Source: Kiritimatiellota bacterium B12222
GTDB lineage: Bacteria; Verrucomicrobiota; Kiritimatiellia; SS1-B-03-39; UBA6053
Direction of reading: 5' to 3'
DNA length: 64,000 nucleotides
Assembly (NCBI GenBank): GCA_029719485.1
Contig: CP120722.1
Span: 2,046,001 to 2,110,000 of the forward strand
The notes under the pieces are model-generated. The model did no database searches. It was not told the origin of the DNA and saw only the letters and a list, made by a program, of their open reading frames with translations. Position numbers and translations under genes: made by a program. This document shows, piece by piece, positions 52,546-60,903 of this stretch (its first letter is position 1; the number at the start of each line of letters is the position of its first letter).

Positions 52546-55500
52546 TTAGAGGCTGGCCTGAATCATTCTGGCCAAGTCATTGAGATGATGGCGATTATCG
52601 ACCGCGGCCAGATGGACGCAAAAGCGGTGGGGGCCGCTGGGAATCCGATAGGCGTCCAAGGTGTCAGGCCCGCAACTCCCGGTTCCCACTCCACGTTGAA
52701 GGAGGTCGAGATGCAGGAAGGTTTCCTCTGAGCGGGTCATGTCCGTGGGGTGAATGTTGGTGGCCAATTCGTTGATTTCGAAATGTCCGGCATTGAAACC
52801 AAAACCCGTTGCGGAAGAGCTTTCAGCCACTGCCAGCAGACCCTGTTCTCCATCGGAAACGGAAAGCCAGCGACAATCTCCGCGATGCCCGTTTTCCTGG
52901 GGAAGAATATAGGGAGTGTAGAGGTCATCGACGCTGGCCGTATAGCGGCCCAAGTCGGCTGCGCTTTGACGGTCACAGTAGTTTTCTACCGGTCCACGTC
53001 CCAGCCATTCGGTTTGCTCCATGCCTTTGGACAGTGCGCCGTAGAGACCGATTCGGGCGACATCGCTCAATGCTTCGGGTAGGTCGATCTGTAGTTCCAC
53101 ACTGAGCACACCGAGAGGCGAAAGTTGATAACTGAGGGTGTAGGCTAGCTTCAACTCCTGTAAACCCGTTGCCTCACAGTGTGCAATCAGTTTTCCAGCT
53201 TTCTCTGTGCTCTCGATGCACCGGTGTTGGAGTTGATGTAGGCCGTAAGCGAGCCAACGTCCTCCCGGTTTTTTCTCCTGACCGCTCCAACCGCGGATGC
53301 AGTCATTGTCTGTAGTTGCCCGAAAGAGACAGAGTTCAAAGGGACGGGCCAACAGTTCCTTGTTTTTAAATTTGAAGCTCTGAAGTTGCCCCTGTGCATT
53401 GAGCGCGAAGGTGAGCTCGTCTGTTGATGCGCCATCGTTACGAAGCGTCACTTCGCTTTTTGAACGGAGGGCGGGTATCTCCAGGCTTGCAGCTACGGAA
53501 AGAGGGAGTTGCTCGGTAACCACGACATGACCGGCCTCGGCCCAGCGGTTATCCTGTTTGAGTACCAGGGTAATGTCCAGGGTGACTTCCTGACCGGCAT
53601 AAATTTCGGGCATCTTCACCGGAAGGGAGATGTTTTTGCTCTCTTCGGGGGGGATATCGAGGGTGTCGACTTTTCCAGACAGCTGACAGATGCCATCTAC
53701 CCGTAGCTGCCAGCTGAGTGCCAGCTCATCCAAGTGGGTGAAACAACGTTTGGAGCGAATTTCGATTTCGATATGGTCGCTTTGTTGGCTGAGGAGTTGG
53801 ATGGCGGCAGGTTGTACGAGACGTTTGTGTTCGTACATTGCCGGATGTGGGCTGCGATCTGGCCAAATCAGGCCGTTGATGCAAAAATCAAAGTCGTGGA
53901 TGCGCTCGCCAAAATCACCGCCGAAAGCCCAGTAGGGGTTGCCATCCGCATCGACTTGATCAAGTCCCTGATCCACCCAATCCCAAATGAAACCGCCACA
54001 GCAACCCGGGGTGTTTTCGAAGACCTCCCAGTACTCGCGTAATGACCCGTTGGAGTTGCCCATGGCGTGACTGTATTCACAGAGCAGAAATGGACGTGGA
54101 TCCTGGGTTCGAGTATTGAACTCCTTTACTTTGTCGGGATGTGGATACATGGGACAGATGACATCGGTACCGACTTGACCGTGTTCATAGTCGATACCGC
54201 CGTACCTGCATCCGTCGTTTTGTCGCCACTCTTGAATGGCACCCTCGTAGTGAATCAGACGGGTGGGGTCGTAGCTGCGCATCCACGCGGCCATGGCATC
54301 GTGGTTGGCACCGTAGCCGGATTCATTGCCCAAAGACCACATCAGAATGGAGGGACGATTTTTATCCCGTAGCAACATACGTTGTCCCCGGTCGAGGAAG
54401 GCGAGGGACCAAGCGGGGTCGCGGGCCAAATGCCAAACATGGGGATTTTGATAGTTGTGACATTCCAGGTTGGCCTCGTCCACGACGTAGATACCATATT
54501 CGTCGCACAACTCATACCACAGCGCATCGTTAGGATAGTGACTGGTACGAACCGCATTAAAGTTAAAGCGTTTCAGTAACTCCAGATCCTGAATCATGGT
54601 TTCGACCGGAACTGTTTTGCCGAAGCGTGGATGATGGTCATGTCGGTTGACGCCTCGTAAGAAGATGGCTTTGCCGTTGACGAGAATACGCCGGTCTTTG
54701 ATTTCGATACGACGGAAGCCCAGACGGTCGGTGGTACATTCCAAAACCTTTCCTTCGGGATCCCGTAGGGACACCACCAGCTGATAGAGGGAAGGGGTTT
54801 CGTCCGACCAGGGGGCGGGGTTTTCGAGCGTTGCCGTCAATTCAACCATTGATTTGACGCGTCCGATGCGTTTGATGTCATCACGCAGAAAGGTCAGTCC
54901 ACTTGATGCATCTCCCATCAATGGCGCTTCGAGGACTTCTTTTCCTTGCGAATCGAATAAGCGACCTTCCACTGTGCAACCGTCAAGTTTTTGTACATCG
55001 CCGCTAACTTCTACAAGACAGTGAAGTTGGCCAGAGCTTTTTTCGTAGTCGTAATCGGCTTGAATTTGCAAATCGTGAATATGGGTTTCACTTTGACTAT
55101 AGAGATACACATCGCGATGCAGGCCGGCCATCCACCAGTGATCCTGATCTTCAAGAAAAGATCCATCACTCCATCGGATGACCATGAGGGTGATCAGGGT
55201 GCGTTCACCCGCAGTGCAATAAGAAGTAATGTCAAATTCGGAGGGCAGGCGACTATCTTTCCCCAGCCCCACTTCTTCTCCATTTACGTAGACCACGACC
55301 ACGCTCTCGAAGCCCGCGATATGCAACACAATCCGGCGGCCCGTCCAATTGGCCGGTACGGTGATGCTTCGTCGGTAAACCCCAGTGGGGTTGTCGTCAG
55401 GAACGGTGGGTGGGGTGTTCTCCCAAGGCATGACATGGTTGGTGTAAATGGGCGGATCATTGACGTCCTGCAGGTTCCAGTTACAGGGGACCCGCAATTC

Positions 55501-55743
55501 CTTCCAGGCTTTATCGTCACAAGTGGTGGCTGCAAAATCTTGGGGCAAAGCTTCGGGACGGGGAGCCAGAAGGAAACGCCACTTCCCGTTTAAATCCATT
55601 CTCCAAGGCGTCGAGGCGGGATCGCGGGTCAAAGCGGATTCGATCGAGGGATAGGGGAGAAGATTCGAACGTCCGGGTAGGCGTTGGATCCCTGTGCAGG
55701 AGGGGTCCATCCACGGCTTGCGAAGGGTGGCAGCGTCAAACAT
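52546..55743 (-). CDS. lacZ: Beta-galactosidase, GH2 LacZ type
   Basis: A 1065-residue GH2 enzyme of full LacZ length (E. coli 1023) with no signal peptide. It has the sugar-binding, Ig-like and TIM-barrel domains, followed by the C-terminal Bgal small-chain domain. The acid/base Glu is in W-S-L-G-N-E-S-G-Y-G (residue 474) and the nucleophile in L-L-C-E-Y-S-H-A-M-G-N-S (residue 556). The ATG at 55743 is preferred over the TTG at 55749 because AAGGA is correctly spaced for the ATG. It would hydrolyse beta-galactosides in the cytoplasm, for example the oligosaccharides released by the GH16 enzymes. It follows the third GH16 gene on the same strand with a 75-bp gap. Confidence 0.95.
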   Translation of the reverse strand: MFDAATLRKPWMDPSCTGIQRLPGRSNLLPYPSIESALTRDPASTPWRMDLNGKWRFLLAPRPEALPQDFAATTCDDKAWKELRVPCNWNLQDVNDPPIYTNHVMPWENTPPTVPDDNPTGVYRRSITVPANWTGRRIVLHIAGFESVVVVYVNGEEVGLGKDSRLPSEFDITSYCTAGERTLITLMVIRWSDGSFLEDQDHWWMAGLHRDVYLYSQSETHIHDLQIQADYDYEKSSGQLHCLVEVSGDVQKLDGCTVEGRLFDSQGKEVLEAPLMGDASSGLTFLRDDIKRIGRVKSMVELTATLENPAPWSDETPSLYQLVVSLRDPEGKVLECTTDRLGFRRIEIKDRRILVNGKAIFLRGVNRHDHHPRFGKTVPVETMIQDLELLKRFNFNAVRTSHYPNDALWYELCDEYGIYVVDEANLECHNYQNPHVWHLARDPAWSLAFLDRGQRMLLRDKNRPSILMWSLGNESGYGANHDAMAAWMRSYDPTRLIHYEGAIQEWRQNDGCRYGGIDYEHGQVGTDVICPMYPHPDKVKEFNTRTQDPRPFLLCEYSHAMGNSNGSLREYWEVFENTPGCCGGFIWDWVDQGLDQVDADGNPYWAFGGDFGERIHDFDFCINGLIWPDRSPHPAMYEHKRLVQPAAIQLLSQQSDHIEIEIRSKRCFTHLDELALSWQLRVDGICQLSGKVDTLDIPPEESKNISLPVKMPEIYAGQEVTLDITLVLKQDNRWAEAGHVVVTEQLPLSVAASLEIPALRSKSEVTLRNDGASTDELTFALNAQGQLQSFKFKNKELLARPFELCLFRATTDNDCIRGWSGQEKKPGGRWLAYGLHQLQHRCIESTEKAGKLIAHCEATGLQELKLAYTLSYQLSPLGVLSVELQIDLPEALSDVARIGLYGALSKGMEQTEWLGRGPVENYCDRQSAADLGRYTASVDDLYTPYILPQENGHRGDCRWLSVSDGEQGLLAVAESSSATGFGFNAGHFEINELATNIHPTDMTRSEETFLHLDLLQRGVGTGSCGPDTLDAYRIPSGPHRFCVHLAAVDNRHHLNDLARMIQASL

Positions 55744-55818
55744 AGTCAAGTTCCTTAAATAGTGTGGGAGAGGGAAGAAGGTGCGTGGCCCGGTATGGGG
55801 CTCCGGACCACGATGGGT

Positions 55819-57777
55819 TTAGGGACGTTCGATGATTTGAATACCCGTGACGCCGGTGGGGGCATCTTTAAGATTTCCGTCCCAGCTTAGGGTAAATGAA
55901 TCGTCACTACGTCCGAGGAAGCGGATGGTATTGGCTTCCTCGGCTGTGTCAATATCCGTGGCCCCTGAGACTACAAATTTTCCGTTGGAAGCTTTGGTGC
56001 GGTAGAAGGTTGTCTGGTCTTCTTCCCCTTTGAGGGTCACGGAACCTGTGCCCATTCCTTTATAGAAATCCATGGTGACATAGACCAGAATATCGTATTT
56101 TGGAAAAGGAATCCCCGTGACGGTGGCGGAACCTTGTCCTTCGAGGTATCCGCTCATCAGTTCCATATTGGCGTGTTTGAAATCCCAGTACAGGGTTTTG
56201 CGTGAGGCGCCTTCTGCGGCCTGCCATTCGGCAGTGAGACCATCGACCTGCTGGCCCCGTTGGTCCATGAGTTCAGTATGCTTGCCCGTTGAACCTTTTA
56301 AGTTGTTCCAGTTTTGTTGGCGATACTCCTCGTGACCCGCCACGCCATCGATGGTCATCTGGGTTGCGGAGGCTCCTTCCACAGCGAAATTTAAACCGAT
56401 GCCGCCATGTGTGATGGTTTCTTCCAGACCCACATCCGGTCTGTATCCGGGGGCAACTTTTTCTTTGGCGAATACCCGGACATAGTCCACCCACATATCC
56501 GATCCTTCGTCATAACGGGTCAAATCCACCGGCCAGCGACTGATGCCTCCCAGCGCGTAGTTGATTAAGAAAAAGTGAGGGTTGTCCCGGGAGACGTCGT
56601 TGGTGGGATGACGGAGGACTTCGATATCGTCAAAATAATAGACCGTTTCTTCCAGATCCACCAGCACGGCGTAGGTATGAAAGGTGGTTGACCAGTAGGA
56701 TTTTCCTCCCAAGGTTGTGATTTCAGGTCGAGCGCTGACCCCTTTCTTTTTGGATCCATCGGGATTGGTTTGTTTCCAGAAATGACTGACCACTGAATAG
56801 CCGGGGTGATTGGGATTTCCCGGACCTTTTCCTCCATATAATTCAGCGACATCCAGTTCGTCAGCAATATGACCCGAGGCTGGGGCCAGAGTCCAGAAGG
56901 CTGGCCATGACCCGATCGCTGCCTGAGCGGTAAACCGACATTCCATGTAAAAGGGCGCTTTGGCCCAGGTACCTTGAAAACTGTTATCGACGGAAGAGAG
57001 GATGCCACTGCGGCCTCTGGTTGAATGCTCGACCTTGCGGGCGGCAATCCGCAACCAAGATCCTCGTTGATCGAAGGGGTTGTTTTCATCGTGTACATCT
57101 GCAAACTGCCACGCACTGAAATCTCCTCCCCCAGATTTGTGGGCCGAATAGGTATGACCTCTGCCATCATTGGAAATCGACAAGGGGCCATCAAAATCAT
57201 CTTCAAACACCACTTGAAAATCTTTGCCTCGAATGGCGGGTGGCTTGGAATCAGGGATGCCCTGGTTCCAGATTACGCCACCGGTGTTAAAGAGTTGCAG
57301 TTCGAAAATATCTTTCAGTCCCTCCGGGTTACGGGCATAGATGCGCACGTTGATGGGACCGTTGGGTAAGAGGTCGGCATCAAAAACAAAAGAGCCACGA
57401 CCTTGGTCGTCCAGGTCAATACCACCCGGGGTCAAATTCAGATCCTGTCCCCAGGCTTCGGGTGGGGTTAGTGCGGGATTTTCCGGGGCTGTCCAGCTCA
57501 TGGCGATTGCTTCGGTCATCTTTTCGGCGACAAAACTTACGGTGAGTTGTCCTGAAACATCCGAACGTTGCATGGGGTCGGTGACTCGGATGGCTTGCAC
57601 CCAGTTGGCCACGCCTTTCTTGGTGCCGTTTCCGTAATTGAATTCATGGTATCCGTCAATTTGTTCGGTCGGCGGGGGGGCGGATTCGGCGTGGAGATCT
57701 GAAGGGTGGGTAATCATGATGGCGGCGCTAAGGCAATGAATAGGTATGATTTTATGAGAGAATAAATGTGTTTTCAT
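55819..57777 (-). CDS. Secreted GH16 glycosidase with a C-terminal binding domain
   Basis: A 652-residue enzyme. A signal peptide (about 1-30, L-H-A-E-S) is followed by an Ig-like or jelly-roll N-terminal domain (about 40-195). The GH16 domain (about 205-455) has the active site E-L-D-V-A-E (Glu307, Asp309, Glu312), F-T-A-Q-A-A-I-G-S-W-P-A-F-W-T-L before it and M-W-V-D-Y-V-R-V-F as the usual final strand. A C-terminal domain of about 190 residues with G-L-N-F-A-V-E-G-A and I-R-F-L-G-R-S-D-D-S-F is likely carbohydrate-binding. It is not a close copy of the other two GH16 enzymes here. It probably shares a transcript with lacZ. Confidence 0.85.
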   Translation of the reverse strand: MKTHLFSHKIIPIHCLSAAIMITHPSDLHAESAPPPTEQIDGYHEFNYGNGTKKGVANWVQAIRVTDPMQRSDVSGQLTVSFVAEKMTEAIAMSWTAPENPALTPPEAWGQDLNLTPGGIDLDDQGRGSFVFDADLLPNGPINVRIYARNPEGLKDIFELQLFNTGGVIWNQGIPDSKPPAIRGKDFQVVFEDDFDGPLSISNDGRGHTYSAHKSGGGDFSAWQFADVHDENNPFDQRGSWLRIAARKVEHSTRGRSGILSSVDNSFQGTWAKAPFYMECRFTAQAAIGSWPAFWTLAPASGHIADELDVAELYGGKGPGNPNHPGYSVVSHFWKQTNPDGSKKKGVSARPEITTLGGKSYWSTTFHTYAVLVDLEETVYYFDDIEVLRHPTNDVSRDNPHFFLINYALGGISRWPVDLTRYDEGSDMWVDYVRVFAKEKVAPGYRPDVGLEETITHGGIGLNFAVEGASATQMTIDGVAGHEEYRQQNWNNLKGSTGKHTELMDQRGQQVDGLTAEWQAAEGASRKTLYWDFKHANMELMSGYLEGQGSATVTGIPFPKYDILVYVTMDFYKGMGTGSVTLKGEEDQTTFYRTKASNGKFVVSGATDIDTAEEANTIRFLGRSDDSFTLSWDGNLKDAPTGVTGIQIIERP

Positions 57778-57920
57778 ATTTTATACTTACTAGTGTGAAA
57801 TGACTTAAACTATAATGATCGGATTCTTTACTATTTAAAGATTAGGTATATTAAGCTGAAATCGAAAGGGGAAGGATTTTTTTACTCTTTATTAAAAAAG
57901 GTGAAGAGAATGTTTAGAAA

Positions 57921-57992
57921 TAGATGTCGCGGAGGCGGGCCATCTTGGCCCGGAAAACCAAATGATGAAGACCGCCGCAGGATGTGGCACTT
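57921..57992 (-). repeat. Dispersed element B, copy 1
   Basis: It shares with 60819-60903 the blocks cggaggcgg-catc-tgg-cc-gaa and agga-tgt-cactt. Both copies stand just behind the stop codon of a minus-strand gene, here the pentaheme cytochrome gene. The internal part differs in length. Confidence 0.6.
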
Positions 57993-57996
57993 CGTT

Positions 57997-59025
57997 CTAT
58001 TGATCGGGTTCGTTCAGTTTGAGCAAAAAAGCAATTAAGGCTTCTCGTTCATCGGGGCGCAGGTCGGGGTGTGGCATCGTGGCGTTTGGGAGGGTGACCT
58101 TGAGAACATAACGCAAGCGGGATATTTTGCCCCGTTGTCCCAGATGACTCAGATCCGGTCCTAGATTTCCCCCCTCATCATCCAGACCATGACAACCGAT
58201 ACATCCCTTGCGATAATACAGATCACGTCCGGCTTCGGGAGTGGGGAGAATCTGTTGTGAAAGGAAAAAGGGATCGCGTATCTGATCGACCAATCCCAGC
58301 ACATACAGCACCAGCAATTCGCGGTTCTGGTCATCTAATTGTACGGGTGGCATGGCGCTACCTGGTGACATGGATTGAGGGTCTTTGAAGTGACGCATAA
58401 GCCAATCCGCGTCCCATTTTAGGCCCACATTATCCAGGGCGGGGCCGATGCGACCGCCAGTATCATTGAGTGCATGACAACTCAGACATCCGTTGTTTTC
58501 AAACAGCTGGCGCCCGGCTTTGAGATTTTCCTGGCCGGGTAAGGAATTGAGATCGTGGCATGCCAGGCAGGAGGCGCTGACAAAGCGCGTGGGTAACATT
58601 GGCTGTGTGGCATCGGGGGTGAGTCCGTGTGCGGCATCCGCGGAGGTCGCTAATCCGTTTCCACGGTGGCAGACGGTGCACCCAAATTCTTCGAAGGAAT
58701 GATGTTCCGCATAGGGGTGGGAACGAATAGGCTGTGGCGCGTTGATGAAATCGGGATGATTCACCGCGAGGTGACAGGTGGTGCAACGATCGATGCGTCC
58801 CAGAGCGGGAATTTCAATTTGACGGATGCCCATCTGGAAATTTTTAATTGCGTTGAATTCAGCCGGCGTTTCTGCCTTCTCCCGCAGAGAGTGAATAAAG
58901 GCACGTTGATACGGTTTCCAGGGTTGGTGGCTGGCTTGTATAAAGACGGCGAGGGTTAATAGAAAAAGCACCATGCTTCCGGTTAAAAACCATGGCATCA
59001 GTTTGGCTGGAGCTTGTAGCGTCAT
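57997..59025 (-). CDS. Membrane-anchored pentaheme cytochrome c
   Basis: The start at 59025 is set by GGAGG nine bases upstream and by the cytochrome b stop; the longer frame runs inside cytochrome b. The product has 342 residues. An N-terminal membrane anchor (W-F-L-T-G-S-M-V-L-F-L-L-T-L-A-V-F-I) is followed by five C-x-x-C-H heme sites: CTTCH, CTVCH, CLACH, CLSCH and CIGCH. The last two are mono-heme cytochrome c domains with Met ligand candidates (M-P-P and M-P-H). It takes the place of cytochrome c1 or f in a quinol oxidising complex together with the Rieske and cytochrome b proteins upstream. The heme count is seen; the electron acceptor is unknown. Confidence 0.92.
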   Translation of the reverse strand: MTLQAPAKLMPWFLTGSMVLFLLTLAVFIQASHQPWKPYQRAFIHSLREKAETPAEFNAIKNFQMGIRQIEIPALGRIDRCTTCHLAVNHPDFINAPQPIRSHPYAEHHSFEEFGCTVCHRGNGLATSADAAHGLTPDATQPMLPTRFVSASCLACHDLNSLPGQENLKAGRQLFENNGCLSCHALNDTGGRIGPALDNVGLKWDADWLMRHFKDPQSMSPGSAMPPVQLDDQNRELLVLYVLGLVDQIRDPFFLSQQILPTPEAGRDLYYRKGCIGCHGLDDEGGNLGPDLSHLGQRGKISRLRYVLKVTLPNATMPHPDLRPDEREALIAFLLKLNEPDQ

Positions 59026-59030
59026 TCGTT

Positions 59031-60185
59031 TTATCCTCCCCAAGGCCACTGCCAGGTCCAATTGGGACCTCGAAACCAGAGTCCGATTATGGTCAGTAAG
59101 GCTAAAGTGAACAGGCAAAAAGCAAATAGACTTATTGCGAGGCGTCGATCGCGGCTGAACCAAAAACCGGATCCTTTTGTTTGGGTGTCCACATAGGGGA
59201 GCATGAGCAAAATGACGGCCAACGCTGTGGGAATAATAAAGCCTCCCCAGAAGGCGCTGTGGGCGACCATTTCCTGCAGTCCGAGAAAGTACCAAGGCGC
59301 TTTAGAAGGGTTGGGGGGATGTGCGGGGTTTGCTATCTCCAACAAGGGGGCGTCCCAGAGCAAAGCGGCGATGAAGACGACGATGAGCGTGCCTTGGAAG
59401 ACGAGGATAAGGCGTAAAAGTAAATGAGGCCAGGTCAAAACCTGTGTGGTCGCATCCGGATCGTTTTCGCCACGCAATTTGGGATCCGAACAGGCGAGTC
59501 CACCATCTTTACGCACGCGCCAAACATGCACCGCGATCAAGAGGAACGTGATGGTGGGCAGGGCAAAGACGTGCAAGACGTAAAAGCGGAGCAGAGCAGC
59601 CTGTCCGACCGATTCCCCCCCTAATAGTAGGCGACGGAGTGGTGATCCCAAGAGAGGTACGTAATCTAGAATATGGGCACTTACCGTAATGGCCCAGTAG
59701 CTGAGTTGGTCCCAGGGAAGCAAATATCCTGTGAACGACAAGCCCAGGGTCAATCCGAACAAGATCACCCCTAATACCCAGTTGAATTCACGTGGTTTTT
59801 TATAGGCGCCGGTGCAAAATACCCGAATCAGATGCAGAATGCAAAAAAGCACCATGAGATGTGCGGACCAACGGTGCACGTTTCGTAGAAAACGCCCTCC
59901 AGAAACGACATGGGCGAGGTCGTTCATGTCGCGATAGGCCAAGTCTGTCGAAGGTGTATAGACCATCATCAGTAGCACACCGCTTATGCAGAGTATGACA
60001 AACAAGTTGAAGGTGATGAGGCCCAACCCGAGTGTTGCGCGGGGATGCAGACTGCCTGTTCGCACCCGACCGGGGAGCACATGCAACCAGAGGTTTGCAC
60101 GAATGGCTTGAAAGCGTTCGCGATCGTTACGGGGCCAGCCTTGCGGAAAGAGGGAGCGGGTCAGTTTTTTCCAAGGTGAGCGCAT
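59031..60185 (-). CDS. Cytochrome b (b6 plus subunit IV-like) of a bc-type complex
   Basis: A 384-residue quinol-oxidising membrane protein. The ATG at 60185 directly follows the Rieske stop and gives M-R-S-P-W-K-K-L; the longer frame overlaps the Rieske gene. The four heme b His are in V-H-R-W-S-A-H and L-H-L-I-R-V (14 apart), and in L-H-V-F-A-L-P and A-V-H-V-W-R (15 apart). The 15-residue spacing in the second pair is that of cytochrome b6. The C-terminal part with P-P-N-P-S-K-A-P-W-Y-F-L-G-L-Q-E is a subunit IV-like domain with the quinol-site P-x-W-Y. It is the middle gene of the Rieske-cyt b-cyt c operon. Confidence 0.93.
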   Translation of the reverse strand: MRSPWKKLTRSLFPQGWPRNDRERFQAIRANLWLHVLPGRVRTGSLHPRATLGLGLITFNLFVILCISGVLLMMVYTPSTDLAYRDMNDLAHVVSGGRFLRNVHRWSAHLMVLFCILHLIRVFCTGAYKKPREFNWVLGVILFGLTLGLSFTGYLLPWDQLSYWAITVSAHILDYVPLLGSPLRRLLLGGESVGQAALLRFYVLHVFALPTITFLLIAVHVWRVRKDGGLACSDPKLRGENDPDATTQVLTWPHLLLRLILVFQGTLIVVFIAALLWDAPLLEIANPAHPPNPSKAPWYFLGLQEMVAHSAFWGGFIIPTALAVILLMLPYVDTQTKGSGFWFSRDRRLAISLFAFCLFTLALLTIIGLWFRGPNWTWQWPWGG

Positions 60186-60186
60186 C

Positions 60187-60729
60187 TTAGACTCGCAGGC
60201 TTTCGGATTCAGATACTTCCCGTGAGCGATCGACCACCAGCCGGCCATCTACTGTCAATGCCATCCCTAACCAAGGAAGCGGACGTGATGCCGGTCCTCG
60301 AAGTACTTGGCCTTGCTGATCAAAACGACTGCCGTGACAGGGGCAGAGGAATTCGCGTCCGGAGGCCGACAGATTTACCGAACATCCGAGGTGTGTACAC
60401 AGTCCCGACATTGCGCGAAAGGTATCCCCCTTTCGAAGCAAGTAGACTTGATGCTCTTCCAGGTAGGTGATGCCCATGGGATAGTGTTCGGGGGAATCCA
60501 AGATCATGCGGGTGGATTCTCCATAGTGGACATTGGGGACTAAGAGCCTCAATGCACCCGTTCCCATGGTCAACAAAGTGCCGGCACTGATCACACCTCC
60601 ACTGAGCCAGGTGAGGAAGGTCCGCCGGTCTATCCCGGAGGTGGGTACCCGTGCTGCATCTGAATTTTCCGGGGCTGTGCTTTGGGATGACCGCTTCTTC
60701 TGAGGAAGTGGGAATGGGTTTTTAGGCAT
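60187..60729 (-). CDS. Rieske iron-sulfur protein
   Basis: A 180-residue [2Fe-2S] protein of a quinol:cytochrome c reductase. An N-terminal basic stretch leads into a twin-arginine signal/anchor (I-D-R-R-T-F-L-T-W-L-S-G-G). The cluster is bound by the usual C-T-H-L-G-C and C-P-C-H-G-S motifs near residues 115-135, and a later G-P-A-S-R-P-L-P loop is present. It is the first gene of the operon. The order Rieske-cyt b-multiheme c, with no separate c1, marks an alternative form of the bc complex. Confidence 0.94.
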   Translation of the reverse strand: MPKNPFPLPQKKRSSQSTAPENSDAARVPTSGIDRRTFLTWLSGGVISAGTLLTMGTGALRLLVPNVHYGESTRMILDSPEHYPMGITYLEEHQVYLLRKGDTFRAMSGLCTHLGCSVNLSASGREFLCPCHGSRFDQQGQVLRGPASRPLPWLGMALTVDGRLVVDRSREVSESESLRV

Positions 60730-60818
60730 GAACTCAAATCAGAGGGATGTGGGGGAATATTTAGGATATTAAGGGTAAGATATGATTGAAATGATGTGGG
60801 CTGTCAAGGCGAGATGAT

Positions 60819-60903
60819 CACGGAGGCGGACATCCTGGACCTGAATCTTGTCGCCGGCTACGGCCGCTCCTCAATTTCGAAGATGGCCGTAGGATCTGTC
60901 ACT
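60819..60903 (-). repeat. Dispersed element B, copy 2
   Basis: See the copy at 57921-57992. This one includes the stop codon of the beta-helix enzyme gene and carries an extra internal segment with ggctacggccgctcc. The shared outer blocks and identical placement behind a gene suggest a mobile intergenic element or a shared 3'-end structure. Confidence 0.6.
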
